Positions 1 to 7,352 of a stretch of 64,000 bases of DNA are shown piece after piece. Numbering within the stretch: the stretch's first letter is position 1; each line of letters opens with the position of its first letter. The DNA is from Prevotella sp. (GTDB lineage Bacteria > Bacteroidota > Bacteroidia > Bacteroidales > Dysgonomonadaceae): NCBI GenBank assembly GCA_031285625.1, contig JAITVV010000006.1:1-64000 (forward strand), given 5' to 3'. The translations under genes were made by a program, and so were the position numbers. Under the pieces are notes generated by a model. That model made no database searches, was not told the DNA's origin, and was given only the letters and a program-made list of their open reading frames with translations.

Positions 1-1178
1 TCCATATCCCGGCTTATTTTCTGATTGGTTATCTTCGCATAAATCTGGGTGGTCTTTATATTCGTGTGTCCTAGTATGCGACTTACAGTTTCGATGGGTA
101 CGCCATGCGATAACAAAATGGTCGTTGCTGCACTGTGCCTACTGACATGGTAGGTCATTCGGGTCTTGATACCGCACTGTTCGCCTATCTTTTTCAGCTT
201 CTGATTGCAACAATTGTTGCTCGGAACAGGGAAAACAAGGTTACCCTTTGCCAAACCTTTATACTTTTCTATTATCCGTTTGGGAACGTCCAACAATCGG
301 ATATTGGAATCGGTGTTGGTCTTTTTCCTGCGGGTAATAATCCACAGGTTGCCGTCAAAGAATGTTTGCAGATTGTCGGTGGTAAGGCTTTTCACGTCCG
401 CATACGACAAGCCTGTGAACGTAGAAAAGACGAAAAGGTCTCGTACCAGCTCGTATGTTTTGTTTTTCATCGGAGTCTCTATCAGTGTTTGGATTTCTTC
501 CTCTGTGAGGTAGCCCCTGTCCACGTGTTCGGGACTGTTGATATATCCCGCAAAGGGATTGAACGGCAACAGTCCTGTGTTCCTCGCTATGGAGATGATA
601 TGCTTTAAGACTATCATATATCCCCATACGGTATTGGTACGGCATCCTTTCTCTGTACGCAGGAAATACTCAAAGTCATTGATGAAGCTAAGGCTAAGTT
701 CCTTGAGCGGTATATCTTCCCGATGATAGGTCAGGGGCAGGAACTCCCGGATGTGCTTGCAGACGGTACGGTAACGGGAGTATGTACCCTTTGCCCTGCT
801 GTACCCCACCTTCTTTTCAAACTCGGCATTGTGTTGCTCGAAGAGTTTCAGCAGGGTTTCCTGCTTTACACCGATACCAAGATAGGCGTTTTTCAGTTTC
901 TCGGCGGTAACATAGCCGTCCGCCTGCATCAGTTCCTGATAACGGCGGTTTACATCTACACGTATTCTGTCGATGGCGAGATTGATTTTCTGTGCCTCCG
1001 TACTCTTTCCCGATGCCCGGTTGTTCTTTACATCCCACAGGCGGAGCGGAATATCCGTCTTGCAACTGAACTGTTTAACCTCGCCGTCCACAGTCACCCG
1101 GCACATTAAAGGCAGGTTTCCGTTGGGCTTCTCGCTGCCTTTCTTCACATAAAATAAGACCTTGAATGTTGACCTCAT
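1..1178 (-). CDS. IntDOT-like tyrosine recombinase (integrase), 3' end off the left edge
   Basis: Reading the minus strand from the ATG at 1178 gives 392 residues with no stop, so the C-terminus lies outside the window; IntDOT is 411 aa as I recall, so only about 20 residues should be missing. The order is an N-terminal arm-binding/SAM-like part (residues 1-110), a core-binding part (about 105-215) and the catalytic domain (from about 220). Visible catalytic residues are Lys285/286 after the beta turn, HVSR (His344, Arg347), LGH (His371) and Tyr380 in QIYAK. The position of Arg I holds Ser258 (FTGLSYAD), a hallmark of IntDOT rather than of most tyrosine recombinases. Base composition is visibly richer in G+C than the flanking chromosome, so this is probably the integrase of a CTnDOT-type conjugative element extending leftward. 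Confident in the family; the identity of the element is inferred. Confidence 0.93.
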   Translation of the reverse strand, partial: MRSTFKVLFYVKKGSEKPNGNLPLMCRVTVDGEVKQFSCKTDIPLRLWDVKNNRASGKSTEAQKINLAIDRIRVDVNRRYQELMQADGYVTAEKLKNAYLGIGVKQETLLKLFEQHNAEFEKKVGYSRAKGTYSRYRTVCKHIREFLPLTYHREDIPLKELSLSFINDFEYFLRTEKGCRTNTVWGYMIVLKHIISIARNTGLLPFNPFAGYINSPEHVDRGYLTEEEIQTLIETPMKNKTYELVRDLFVFSTFTGLSYADVKSLTTDNLQTFFDGNLWIITRRKKTNTDSNIRLLDVPKRIIEKYKGLAKGNLVFPVPSNNCCNQKLKKIGEQCGIKTRMTYHVSRHSAATTILLSHGVPIETVSRILGHTNIKTTQIYAKITNQKISRDM

Positions 1179-1223
1179 AACTCAATGTTTTTTTGATTAC
1201 AAAATTAGTTGTCATTGAGTTAT
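1177..1223. promoter_or_regulatory. 11-bp inverted repeat around the integrase start
   Basis: ATAACTCAATG (1177-1187) and CATTGAGTTAT (1213-1223) are perfect reverse complements separated by 25 AT-rich bases. The left arm touches the integrase start codon and the right arm lies 10 bp from the putative att core. It may be a regulator site or an arm-type integrase site; the role is inferred. Confidence 0.45.
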
Positions 1224-1233
1224 AAGACGGTAT

Positions 1234-1243
1234 GCAAATTTAC
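1234..1243 (-). other. Putative CTnDOT-type att core (element/chromosome junction)
   Basis: GCAAATTTAC on the plus strand is GTAAATTTGC on the minus strand, an exact match to the GTANNTTTGC core sequence known for CTnDOT attachment sites. It lies 55 bp upstream of an IntDOT-like integrase and at the point where base composition drops to the chromosomal level. Sequence to the right is therefore read as host chromosome. The exact crossover point cannot be seen from one end alone. Confidence 0.6.
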
Positions 1244-1662
1244 GCAAACCACTGAATAAGAATCGTGTAGCAAAATTATTCCGCTCTACTCCAAGTAACG
1301 GGATAGTAACGTATCTCTTGCTTTACTCTGCCGAAATATGGTTTTTCATGGATAACCATACAAAGCAAAACAGAGCGTAACGAACACTCTGTCAGTTAAT
1401 TCGCCACGCTCTGCTGATTCCTGCTTTTTTATTGGAAGTTTATTTTAGTTTTCCATAAAATGATACTATCGGCTGCAATTCACATATATTAACTGTATTT
1501 AGTTAAAAGGTGACAAAAGTAACAAGTTTCGCATGCTTTTTATTGTTACTTTTTTAAGAAGCGATGAGAATAAAATGTTCATAAAGATTCTTTACCTATC
1601 TATTTTCTCTCTCAATTAAAAAATAGTATAGAGTATATATTTAGATAAAATTTAGATATAAA
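1244..1662. other. Gene-free junction region between att core and antiporter gene
   Basis: I see no supported gene here. It holds an 8-bp inverted repeat (CAGAGCGT at 1371-1378, ACGCTCTG at 1406-1413) of unknown meaning and one copy of the window's GTAAC dyad repeat (1505-1557). The 3' end is the AT-rich trailer of the minus-strand antiporter gene. Confidence 0.6.
1505..1557. repeat. GTAAC dyad intergenic repeat, copy A
   Basis: AAAAGTAACA (1515-1524) and TGTTACTTTT (1544-1553) form a perfect 10-bp dyad, preceded by AAAAGGTGAC. Related copies lie at 18799-18853, 22183-22242 and 51122-51180, all between genes. Confidence 0.55.
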
Positions 1663-4035
1663 TTATGGTATAATAGGGTTTAAATCTGTAATGTTTTCCT
1701 CAAAAGAATTCAGTTTATCCTTTTCGCCCGCTAACCATATAATATCTCCCTCCTCAAACATGAAACTAGGAGTAAAATTTATAATAGATTCTTCTCCGCG
1801 GTCTATACCAATAACCATACATTCGGTCTTTTCGCGAATGCCCGCTCCTGCAATAGTCTCTCCAATCAATGGACATTCCGGTTCGATAAGGAACTGAGAC
1901 AGACTTATATGATATTGGGCTTCTTCTTCCATATGAGAGGCTTGTTCTCTCTTATCTTCCAAATATTGGGAAAGTTTTTGCATTTCCTCATCAGATCCCG
2001 AAACAACAAGTTTATCGAAAGGGTATATGCGATCATTACCATCCGGTATATTTATTTTCTTACTACCCCTTATGATAGTTACAATATTTACTCCTGTTTT
2101 TTGTCTGAAATTTAGCTCTCTCAGAGTTTTTCCAATACTTGGTGAAGACTGGGAAATTTCAAATTCCTCGATATGGATATTCTTAGACCGTAAGTCATTA
2201 GCAACTGTAGGCAATATAGCTGCTTTCTTTTCATCCAGTTTCTGTTTCAAATTCAGATTCTCCAGAAAACGAGCCTCTATTCTACGTGATTGCGTTTTAA
2301 ATCCTTGAGAGAATATTATCAATGTTACCACTATCAGTGATATGATAACCATTAATACTGTCAATCTTGGGAATAACGGAATAAGCACCATTAATACTAA
2401 CGTAATACAGATTATTATACGGAAGACTATAAGGGAAATTAAAGCGCCTCTGTTAAGCCTGTTATCTTTCCACAAGTTTTTAAACTCTTCCGAACGGTTT
2501 TTCTTCATCATAATAGCTCGCAGGAAAGGAGCCATCAATGTTAACGTTATTGCCGCTGCTAATATTGGTCCCCAAATACTTCCCGGAACATATTCAACAA
2601 TATATGGATTAATGAAATTTTGGAATACAAGTAATATTGCAATTGAAATAGTAAAATAAATAGCAACAAGGCTTAGAATACTTTTTAATAGCTTTTTCCA
2701 GTCATTTTGCTTGTTTACTGTATTATAGCCTGAAGCACTATAACCATCTATCAATTTACTCCATTTGTCAGGAACACGTTTTGCCAGCCAGTCGTAAGCC
2801 GGCTCGGAATATTTTATGCAGTATGGTGTAGTAAATGTAGTAACTACAGATACTGCGACAATTATAGGATAAAGTGTTTCAGATATAACGCCTAGACTAA
2901 CACCTAATGTAGCAATAATAAAGGAGAACTCACCGATCTGTGCCAAGCTGAGCCCCGACTGAACAGCGACTTTGAGGCCTTCTCCCGATGCTAGTACTCC
3001 TATTGCAGCAAAGAAAGGCCTTCCGATAAGTATCACTAATGTGAGAATAAGAATTAGCACTCCATAATCAATAATAACCACCGGATCGATCATCATACCC
3101 ACTGAAACAAAGAATACGGCACCAAATAAATTTTTCAATGGCTCCATCAGATGTTCTATATGTTTTGATTCTACTGTTTCGGCTAGTATAGATCCCATGA
3201 TAAACGCTCCTAATGCAGCTGAAAATCCTACAGCCGTAGCAAAATATACCATACCAAGGCAAAGTCCGATAGCAACAATAAGAAGAGTTTCATCATTCAG
3301 ATACTTCTTCAGCTTTTTCAGCATGGTTGGAATCATATAAATACCAACAACAAACCAAATTAACATAAAGAACAAAAGCTTGACAATGCTATTTGCCAAC
3401 TCACCTCCTTCGAAATGCCGGCTGACAGCAAATGTAGAAAGTAATACCATCATTACAATTGCTGCTAAATCTTCCACGATAAGCATACCAAATACAATAC
3501 CTGCAAATTTCTTTTTTTGCAGTCCCATATCATTAAACGCCTTTATAATAATGGTAGTGGAAGACATAGACAACATACATCCCAGATATATACTGTCCAT
3601 CGAGGTCCAGCCCTCAATTAGGTTTGAAATAAAAATTTGTCCGGCCAGATAACCTATTATTATCATCGATCCCAGATTAATAAGGGTAGCAATAGATGCT
3701 TTTCCTCCTACATCCATCAACTTTTTAAAGCTGAATTCCAGTCCAAGAGCGAATAAAAGAAATATAACCCCGATCTCAGCCCATATACTGACATTACCCA
3801 TATCGGATATTTCAGGCAGAACGCGGAAAATATTGGAAACCTGTTGTTCTGAAGCTCCGGATATATCAAGTACAAGTTTTTCTACAAAATTTTTAAAATG
3901 CAAACTTGCTAAAAAACCAGCAACAATATAACCCAGAACTACAGGCTGCTTTAGCCATTTGAATATAATCGTTATTACTCCGGCCGTTATTAATATAATT
4001 GCCAGATCACTTATAAAATCAGGTAAATGCGCCAT
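1663..4035 (-). CDS. CPA2-family monovalent cation:proton antiporter (Kef-type)
   Basis: This 790-aa membrane protein should exchange K+ or Na+ for H+ across the inner membrane. Residues 1-400 carry the roughly 12 hydrophobic segments of a Na_H_Exchanger domain, including the glycine-rich LGYIVAGF stretch of TM2. A further hydrophobic block follows at about 455-590. The soluble tail has two TrkA_C/RCK_C-like modules (about 620-700 and 715-785) but no Rossmann RCK_N domain, so it lacks the usual NAD-binding gate of KefB/KefC. The gene stands alone, convergent with the element junction and divergent from the OmpA-like gene at 4355. The exact ion cannot be told from sequence. Confidence 0.88.
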   Translation of the reverse strand: MAHLPDFISDLAIILITAGVITIIFKWLKQPVVLGYIVAGFLASLHFKNFVEKLVLDISGASEQQVSNIFRVLPEISDMGNVSIWAEIGVIFLLFALGLEFSFKKLMDVGGKASIATLINLGSMIIIGYLAGQIFISNLIEGWTSMDSIYLGCMLSMSSTTIIIKAFNDMGLQKKKFAGIVFGMLIVEDLAAIVMMVLLSTFAVSRHFEGGELANSIVKLLFFMLIWFVVGIYMIPTMLKKLKKYLNDETLLIVAIGLCLGMVYFATAVGFSAALGAFIMGSILAETVESKHIEHLMEPLKNLFGAVFFVSVGMMIDPVVIIDYGVLILILTLVILIGRPFFAAIGVLASGEGLKVAVQSGLSLAQIGEFSFIIATLGVSLGVISETLYPIIVAVSVVTTFTTPYCIKYSEPAYDWLAKRVPDKWSKLIDGYSASGYNTVNKQNDWKKLLKSILSLVAIYFTISIAILLVFQNFINPYIVEYVPGSIWGPILAAAITLTLMAPFLRAIMMKKNRSEEFKNLWKDNRLNRGALISLIVFRIIICITLVLMVLIPLFPRLTVLMVIISLIVVTLIIFSQGFKTQSRRIEARFLENLNLKQKLDEKKAAILPTVANDLRSKNIHIEEFEISQSSPSIGKTLRELNFRQKTGVNIVTIIRGSKKINIPDGNDRIYPFDKLVVSGSDEEMQKLSQYLEDKREQASHMEEEAQYHISLSQFLIEPECPLIGETIAGAGIREKTECMVIGIDRGEESIINFTPSFMFEEGDIIWLAGEKDKLNSFEENITDLNPIIP

Positions 4036-4354
4036 ATAATTTTATTTACTAAAATATGTTTAAGTATGTTTCTATATATTGTTGTGTATCCTTGTTATAC
4101 CACATAACAAGCTTGTGGATTTTGATGCCTAAAATTATCAAAAAAAAATGATTTATGAAAATTTATTGTCAAAAAGTAAACCAGTACACGTTTTCTTTTC
4201 TTTTATTTATTTTATCATTTTTTTTGTATCAATAGTATATTTATAATATCTTTGGCCCATCTTTTTATGTTAAAAAAGATGCAACTTATATGTCAAAACT
4301 GAACAATGTATAAAACGAATTGTTCTATATGATGAAACTTAAAAAAAGCACAAG
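4036..4354. other. Divergent intergenic region between antiporter and OmpA-like gene
   Basis: It contains the promoter of the OmpA-like gene (4223-4254) and, closer to the antiporter, overlapping inverted repeats: CTTGTTAT (4091-4098) pairs with ATAACAAG (4104-4111), while ACAAGCTTGT (4107-4116) is itself a palindrome. On the minus strand these would lie in the leader of the antiporter mRNA. No gene is seen. Confidence 0.5.
4223..4254 (+). promoter_or_regulatory. Bacteroidetes-type promoter of the OmpA-like gene
   Basis: TTTG (4223-4226), a 20-nt spacer and TATCTTTG (4247-4254) match the Bacteroidetes -33/-7 consensus (TTTG and TAnnTTTG) exactly. The predicted start near 4261 leaves a leader of about 95 nt before the ATG at 4355. 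Confidence 0.65.
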
Positions 4355-5527
4355 ATGAAAAAATTAACATTAATTATTGCAACAGCATTCCTAGCTGTTA
4401 CATCTGGTTATGCCCAAGAAAAGGCTTATGAACCAACTAAGTTTTGGGATCATTGGTTTTTTCAAGCTCAGGTTGGAGGTTCATACACTATTAGTGAATT
4501 CCACAGCGAAGCTTCATTTGGCGACCTGATTACTCCTCATGTAGCACTTTCTGCAGGTAAGTATTTCTCACCAGTAGCAGGAGCAAGATTTCAAGTTGGT
4601 GGCTGGTCTTCAAAAAACTATTATGAGTACACAGTCAGTACACAGAAAAAAGATGGAACATATAAAATAAATTATATCCAGACCAGCCTTGACGGATTAC
4701 TTAATTTAACAAATCTATTCATGCCTTATAGCCCTGAAAGAGGCTTTAACTTGATTGGTATTGCTGGTATTGGTTATGCACATGGATTCAGTAAAGATGA
4801 TGTGGATGGTATGGGTAAAATAAGTAGAACTAATAGTATCGTTCCTCGTATAGGTTTACAAGGTGATTTCCGTATTAATGAAGCTGTTAACCTAAACTTA
4901 GAAGTTATGGGAAATCTTTACCCTGATGGCTTCAATGGAATCAGTAAAGGTAAAAAATATGATGGTATCGTAAATGCTATGGTAGGTCTTACTTATAACT
5001 TTACTCGCGGTGGATTTAAAACTGTAGATGCTGCAGATCCTGCTGCAATGAAAGCTTTAAATGACAGAGTTAACGAACAAAGATCTCAACTAGCTAATAA
5101 AGATTCTGAAATCAGCAGATTGAAAGACGAATTAGCTAGAAAACCAGAACCTCAGGTTGTAGTTGAAAAAACTAAAGAAATCAAAGAACAAACTGAAGTG
5201 TTAATGAATGCAGTTGTTGTATTCCGTATCGGTAGCGCCAAACTTGAGCAAAACCAGGATATCAACATCTTTAATGCTGCCCGTTATTTGAAAGATAATC
5301 CACAGGTAAACGTAATTGTTACCGGATATGCTGATAAGAGCACTGGTACAGCTGCAATCAACCAAAGACTTTCTGAACAACGCGCTGAAGCTGTAGCTAA
5401 AGTACTTATTGAAAAATATGGTATCGCAGCTAGCCGCATTACGAAAAAAGCTAGCGGAGACAAAGAACAACTATTCCCTACAGACCAATGGAATCGTGTA
5501 GTTGTGTTTACTGCTGTTACTAAATAA
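4355..5527 (+). CDS. OmpA-family outer membrane protein
   Basis: The 390-aa protein starts with a clear Sec signal peptide ending near VTSGYAQ. Residues 25-215 look like an outer-membrane beta-barrel, with alternating hydrophobic strands and many aromatic residues. A short coiled-coil-like, charged linker follows (about 225-280: DRVNEQRSQLANKDSEI), and residues 285-390 form an OmpA C-terminal peptidoglycan-binding domain with the typical VTGYADKSTG and NQRLSEQRAEAV motifs. It probably ties the outer membrane to the cell wall and is likely abundant, given its consensus promoter and strong terminator. It is monocistronic. Confidence 0.93.
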   Translation: MKKLTLIIATAFLAVTSGYAQEKAYEPTKFWDHWFFQAQVGGSYTISEFHSEASFGDLITPHVALSAGKYFSPVAGARFQVGGWSSKNYYEYTVSTQKKDGTYKINYIQTSLDGLLNLTNLFMPYSPERGFNLIGIAGIGYAHGFSKDDVDGMGKISRTNSIVPRIGLQGDFRINEAVNLNLEVMGNLYPDGFNGISKGKKYDGIVNAMVGLTYNFTRGGFKTVDAADPAAMKALNDRVNEQRSQLANKDSEISRLKDELARKPEPQVVVEKTKEIKEQTEVLMNAVVVFRIGSAKLEQNQDINIFNAARYLKDNPQVNVIVTGYADKSTGTAAINQRLSEQRAEAVAKVLIEKYGIAASRITKKASGDKEQLFPTDQWNRVVVFTAVTK

Positions 5528-5546
5528 AAATAGTAATACTCAAAAT

Positions 5547-5584
5547 AAAATAAGGATACCTAATTTTAGGTATCCTTATTTTTT
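5547..5584. terminator. Bidirectional Rho-independent terminator
   Basis: Stem AATAAGGATACCTAA (5549-5563) pairs perfectly with 5566-5580 around a TT loop, flanked by A and T runs that extend it on both sides. It lies between the convergent OmpA-like gene and the minus-strand gene ending at 5602, so it can serve both. Confidence 0.85.
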
Positions 5585-5601
5585 ATATTGATTATTCGCC
5601 T

Positions 5602-6000
5602 TTATTTAATCTGTTTTTCAGCTAATAGTTTATCATCTCTATCAATATGTGTTATATCTTCAGCTTTGTTCCATCTATTGTTTAGCTTGTCCCAGCTGTT
5701 ATAAACAATGATTGATAATTGATTATCATTATTATATCCATACTCATACAGTTGCGATCCTATCCATCCTTTTTCGGCATTCCAGATATAAGATGTCTTG
5801 CTCATTCTGTTCCCGCTTCCATCATATTGATATATAGTCTTTGATAAAGCTATCGATTCTGCATTATCATACACTATATATTCTTTTGTAAAAGTTTCTT
5901 CATTATGATTACTAAATACAGTTAGATTATTGTTTTGTGAAAACATATTGATTGTTACTAAAAAAGAAACAAGAGCTGTGATTAAACCAGTTGCATTCAT
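5602..6000 (-). CDS. Small secreted protein, DUF3836-like paralogue 1
   Basis: This is one of four related small proteins in the window (others at 6170, 6765 and 24256). I start it at 6000 rather than at the upstream ATG at 6027 because this gives a proper signal peptide and because the leader AAAAATTACAATTATG just before it is identical to that of the paralogue starting at 7199. The mature part carries the family pattern: EYIVYDN, then TIYQYDGSGNRMSKTSY, then a Trp-rich KGWIGSQLYEYGYNNDNQ stretch and a final YNSWDK..NRWN. The pattern resembles DUF3836, a Bacteroidales family of unknown function, and recalls single YD-type repeats. It should be periplasmic or surface exposed. Function unknown. 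Confidence 0.72.
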   Translation of the reverse strand: MNATGLITALVSFLVTINMFSQNNNLTVFSNHNEETFTKEYIVYDNAESIALSKTIYQYDGSGNRMSKTSYIWNAEKGWIGSQLYEYGYNNDNQLSIIVYNSWDKLNNRWNKAEDITHIDRDDKLLAEKQIK

Positions 6001-6113
6001 AATTGTAATTTTTATATTGTTAAACATTTATTACTTTGATGAAACAAAGCTAGTCTTAACTTATCGCAAACTATGTTTCCATTTTGCTATCTAGTGTTAC
6101 CGAGTGTTATCAA

Positions 6114-6147
6114 CAAAAAAAAATCCTGCTTTATTACAAAGCAGGAT
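6114..6147 (-). terminator. Terminator of the paralogue-2 gene
   Basis: ATCCTGCTTT (6123-6132) pairs with AAAGCAGGAT (6138-6147) around a 5-nt loop. Eight A's on the plus strand (6115-6122) give a U-run on the minus-strand transcript, so it ends the gene whose stop is at 6170. Confidence 0.75.
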
Positions 6148-6169
6148 CTTAGTAATCACCACATCTAAT

Positions 6170-6571
6170 CTAATCTCTGGAAGTATTCCTTTTTACAACC
6201 ATATATCTTTCGGTATTATTATATAAGTATACCAACATTTCAGATTCATTATTCCATCTTCTTGCTCTTTTATCCCATTTTGTATAGACAATATTAGCTA
6301 TTTTATTAGCACTGTCATACTGATACTCATGCATTTGAATAGGTATCCACTCACTATCCTTATTTTGTTTGTAAGAAATCTGACGAATTCTATTTCCAAG
6401 ATCGTCATATTTGTATTCTGTTTTCCATGTTATTTTGCTTTTTTTATCGTAAGTATGGTATTCACGACTACGTTCATTTTCTATTTTTGCCGTTCTTCCA
6501 CTATTCTGTGCATAAATACCGATTGATATAAGGGAAATAATTATGGTTAATATTAATTTCTTTGTTTTCAT
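6170..6571 (-). CDS. Small secreted protein, DUF3836-like paralogue 2
   Basis: The 133-aa product has an N-terminal signal peptide ending at GIYAQ. The mature part shares the family pattern with its neighbours: EYHTYDKKSKITWKTEYKY, DDLGNRIRQISYKQ, then SEWIPIQMHEYQYDSANK, and VYTKWDKRARRWNNESE. It has its own terminator on the 3' side and a long AT-rich leader, so it is probably transcribed separately from its neighbours despite the tandem order. The leader AAAAACTACAGTCATGAAAAC-like context resembles that of the paralogue at 7199. Function unknown; export to the envelope is inferred from the signal peptide. Confidence 0.72.
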   Translation of the reverse strand: MKTKKLILTIIISLISIGIYAQNSGRTAKIENERSREYHTYDKKSKITWKTEYKYDDLGNRIRQISYKQNKDSEWIPIQMHEYQYDSANKIANIVYTKWDKRARRWNNESEMLVYLYNNTERYMVVKRNTSRD

Positions 6572-6665
6572 GACTGTAGTTTTTATGATTGTTTATATTT
6601 TTAATTACTATCTTACTATATTCAATCATTGTGCCACGATGATTAAATAATTAATAAACAGTATA

Positions 6666-6681
6666 TTATAAGTATAACGTA
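6666..6681 (-). promoter_or_regulatory. Shared upstream motif of paralogue 2
   Basis: TTATAAGTATAACGTA (plus strand) recurs with a single change (TTATAAGTATGACGTA) at 7248-7263, upstream of paralogue 3. The motif reads TACGTYATACTTATAA in the direction of the genes. A common regulator site or promoter part is inferred. Confidence 0.4.
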
Positions 6682-6764
6682 AATGTATTTGTGTTCGTAA
6701 ACGGACAGACTGTACGAAAAAGTCCAGTTATTGAACCGGGCCTTCTGTTCAGAAATTATTGGTC

Positions 6765-7199
6765 TTATCTTTTTGAGATAAATTTATACTTACTATCAAT
6801 TTGGATTTTAGTAACAGATAAAAAGTCTCCATTTTTATCATACGAATGAAGAATTAAATCTGAGGTATTCTCCCAATCTTTTACTTTATCGTTCCATTTT
6901 GTAAATACAATATATAGAGGCTTTTTGTCGCTATTATAGGTATATTCATATTTCTTAGAGTCTACCCATTGTCCTTTTTTAAAAATATAACTATTTCTTT
7001 TTACCCTATTGTTGTCTTCATTGTATTCATATACGGTTCTATACAATGGATTCTTATTGTTCTTGTCGTAAACAATGTATTCTTTAGTATGATTATTGTC
7101 ATCCACACTAACAGTCTTCACTATGTTATTCTCTTGTGCAAAAAGAGCGATTGATGAAAAAAATAATATACATATTGTAATTAAAACCTTTGTTTTCAT
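6765..7199 (-). CDS. Small secreted protein, DUF3836-like paralogue 3
   Basis: The 144-aa product has a signal peptide ending near ALFAQ and then the same family pattern as the genes at 5602 and 6170: KEYIVYDKNNKNPLYRTVYEY, NEDNNRVKRNSYIFK, KGQWVDSKKYEYTYNSDK and VFTKWNDKVKDWENTSD. The stretch IVYDKNN..TVYEYNEDNN makes it closest to paralogue 1, with which it also shares the leader AAAAATTACAATTATG. It is the first gene of the tandem trio. Function unknown; I would expect an exported, perhaps surface or stress-related, small protein. Confidence 0.72.
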   Translation of the reverse strand: MKTKVLITICILFFSSIALFAQENNIVKTVSVDDNNHTKEYIVYDKNNKNPLYRTVYEYNEDNNRVKRNSYIFKKGQWVDSKKYEYTYNSDKKPLYIVFTKWNDKVKDWENTSDLILHSYDKNGDFLSVTKIQIDSKYKFISKR

Positions 7200-7247
7200 A
7201 ATTGTAATTTTTAATACAGACTTTATTAATAATAATTTATCAGCGCT

Positions 7248-7263
7248 TTATAAGTATGACGTA
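7248..7263 (-). promoter_or_regulatory. Shared upstream motif of paralogue 3
   Basis: TTATAAGTATGACGTA on the plus strand, 15 of 16 bases identical to the motif at 6666-6681, lies at a comparable place upstream of the gene start (about 50 nt against about 95 nt). Role inferred. Confidence 0.4.
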
Positions 7264-7295
7264 TTATTAGATAATATGTTACAATAATTATATAA

Positions 7296-7328
7296 AATAA
7301 AAAATCCTGCATACATGTGTGTGCAGGA
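7296..7328 (-). terminator. Terminator of the FucP-like gene
   Basis: TCCTGCATACA (7305-7315) pairs with TGTGTGCAGGA (7318-7328) with one mismatch. The A-run to its left on the plus strand becomes a U-run on the minus-strand transcript coming from the gene that stops at 7353. Confidence 0.7.
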
Positions 7329-7352
7329 CTCTTACTTATTTGATATCTGTAA

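Noticed and set aside
135-1109. Plus-strand open frames of 60-157 codons opposite the integrase
   Set aside because: They are shadows of the minus-strand integrase, which runs open for all 392 codons and has every family motif.
1371-1413. CAGAGCGT/ACGCTCTG inverted repeat as a terminator
   Set aside because: The loop is 27 nt and the nearest T-run lies ten bases away; left as an unexplained dyad.
5602-6027. Start of the first small secreted gene at 6027
   Set aside because: The ATG at 6000 gives a proper signal peptide and sits behind the same 16-nt leader as the paralogue at 7199.
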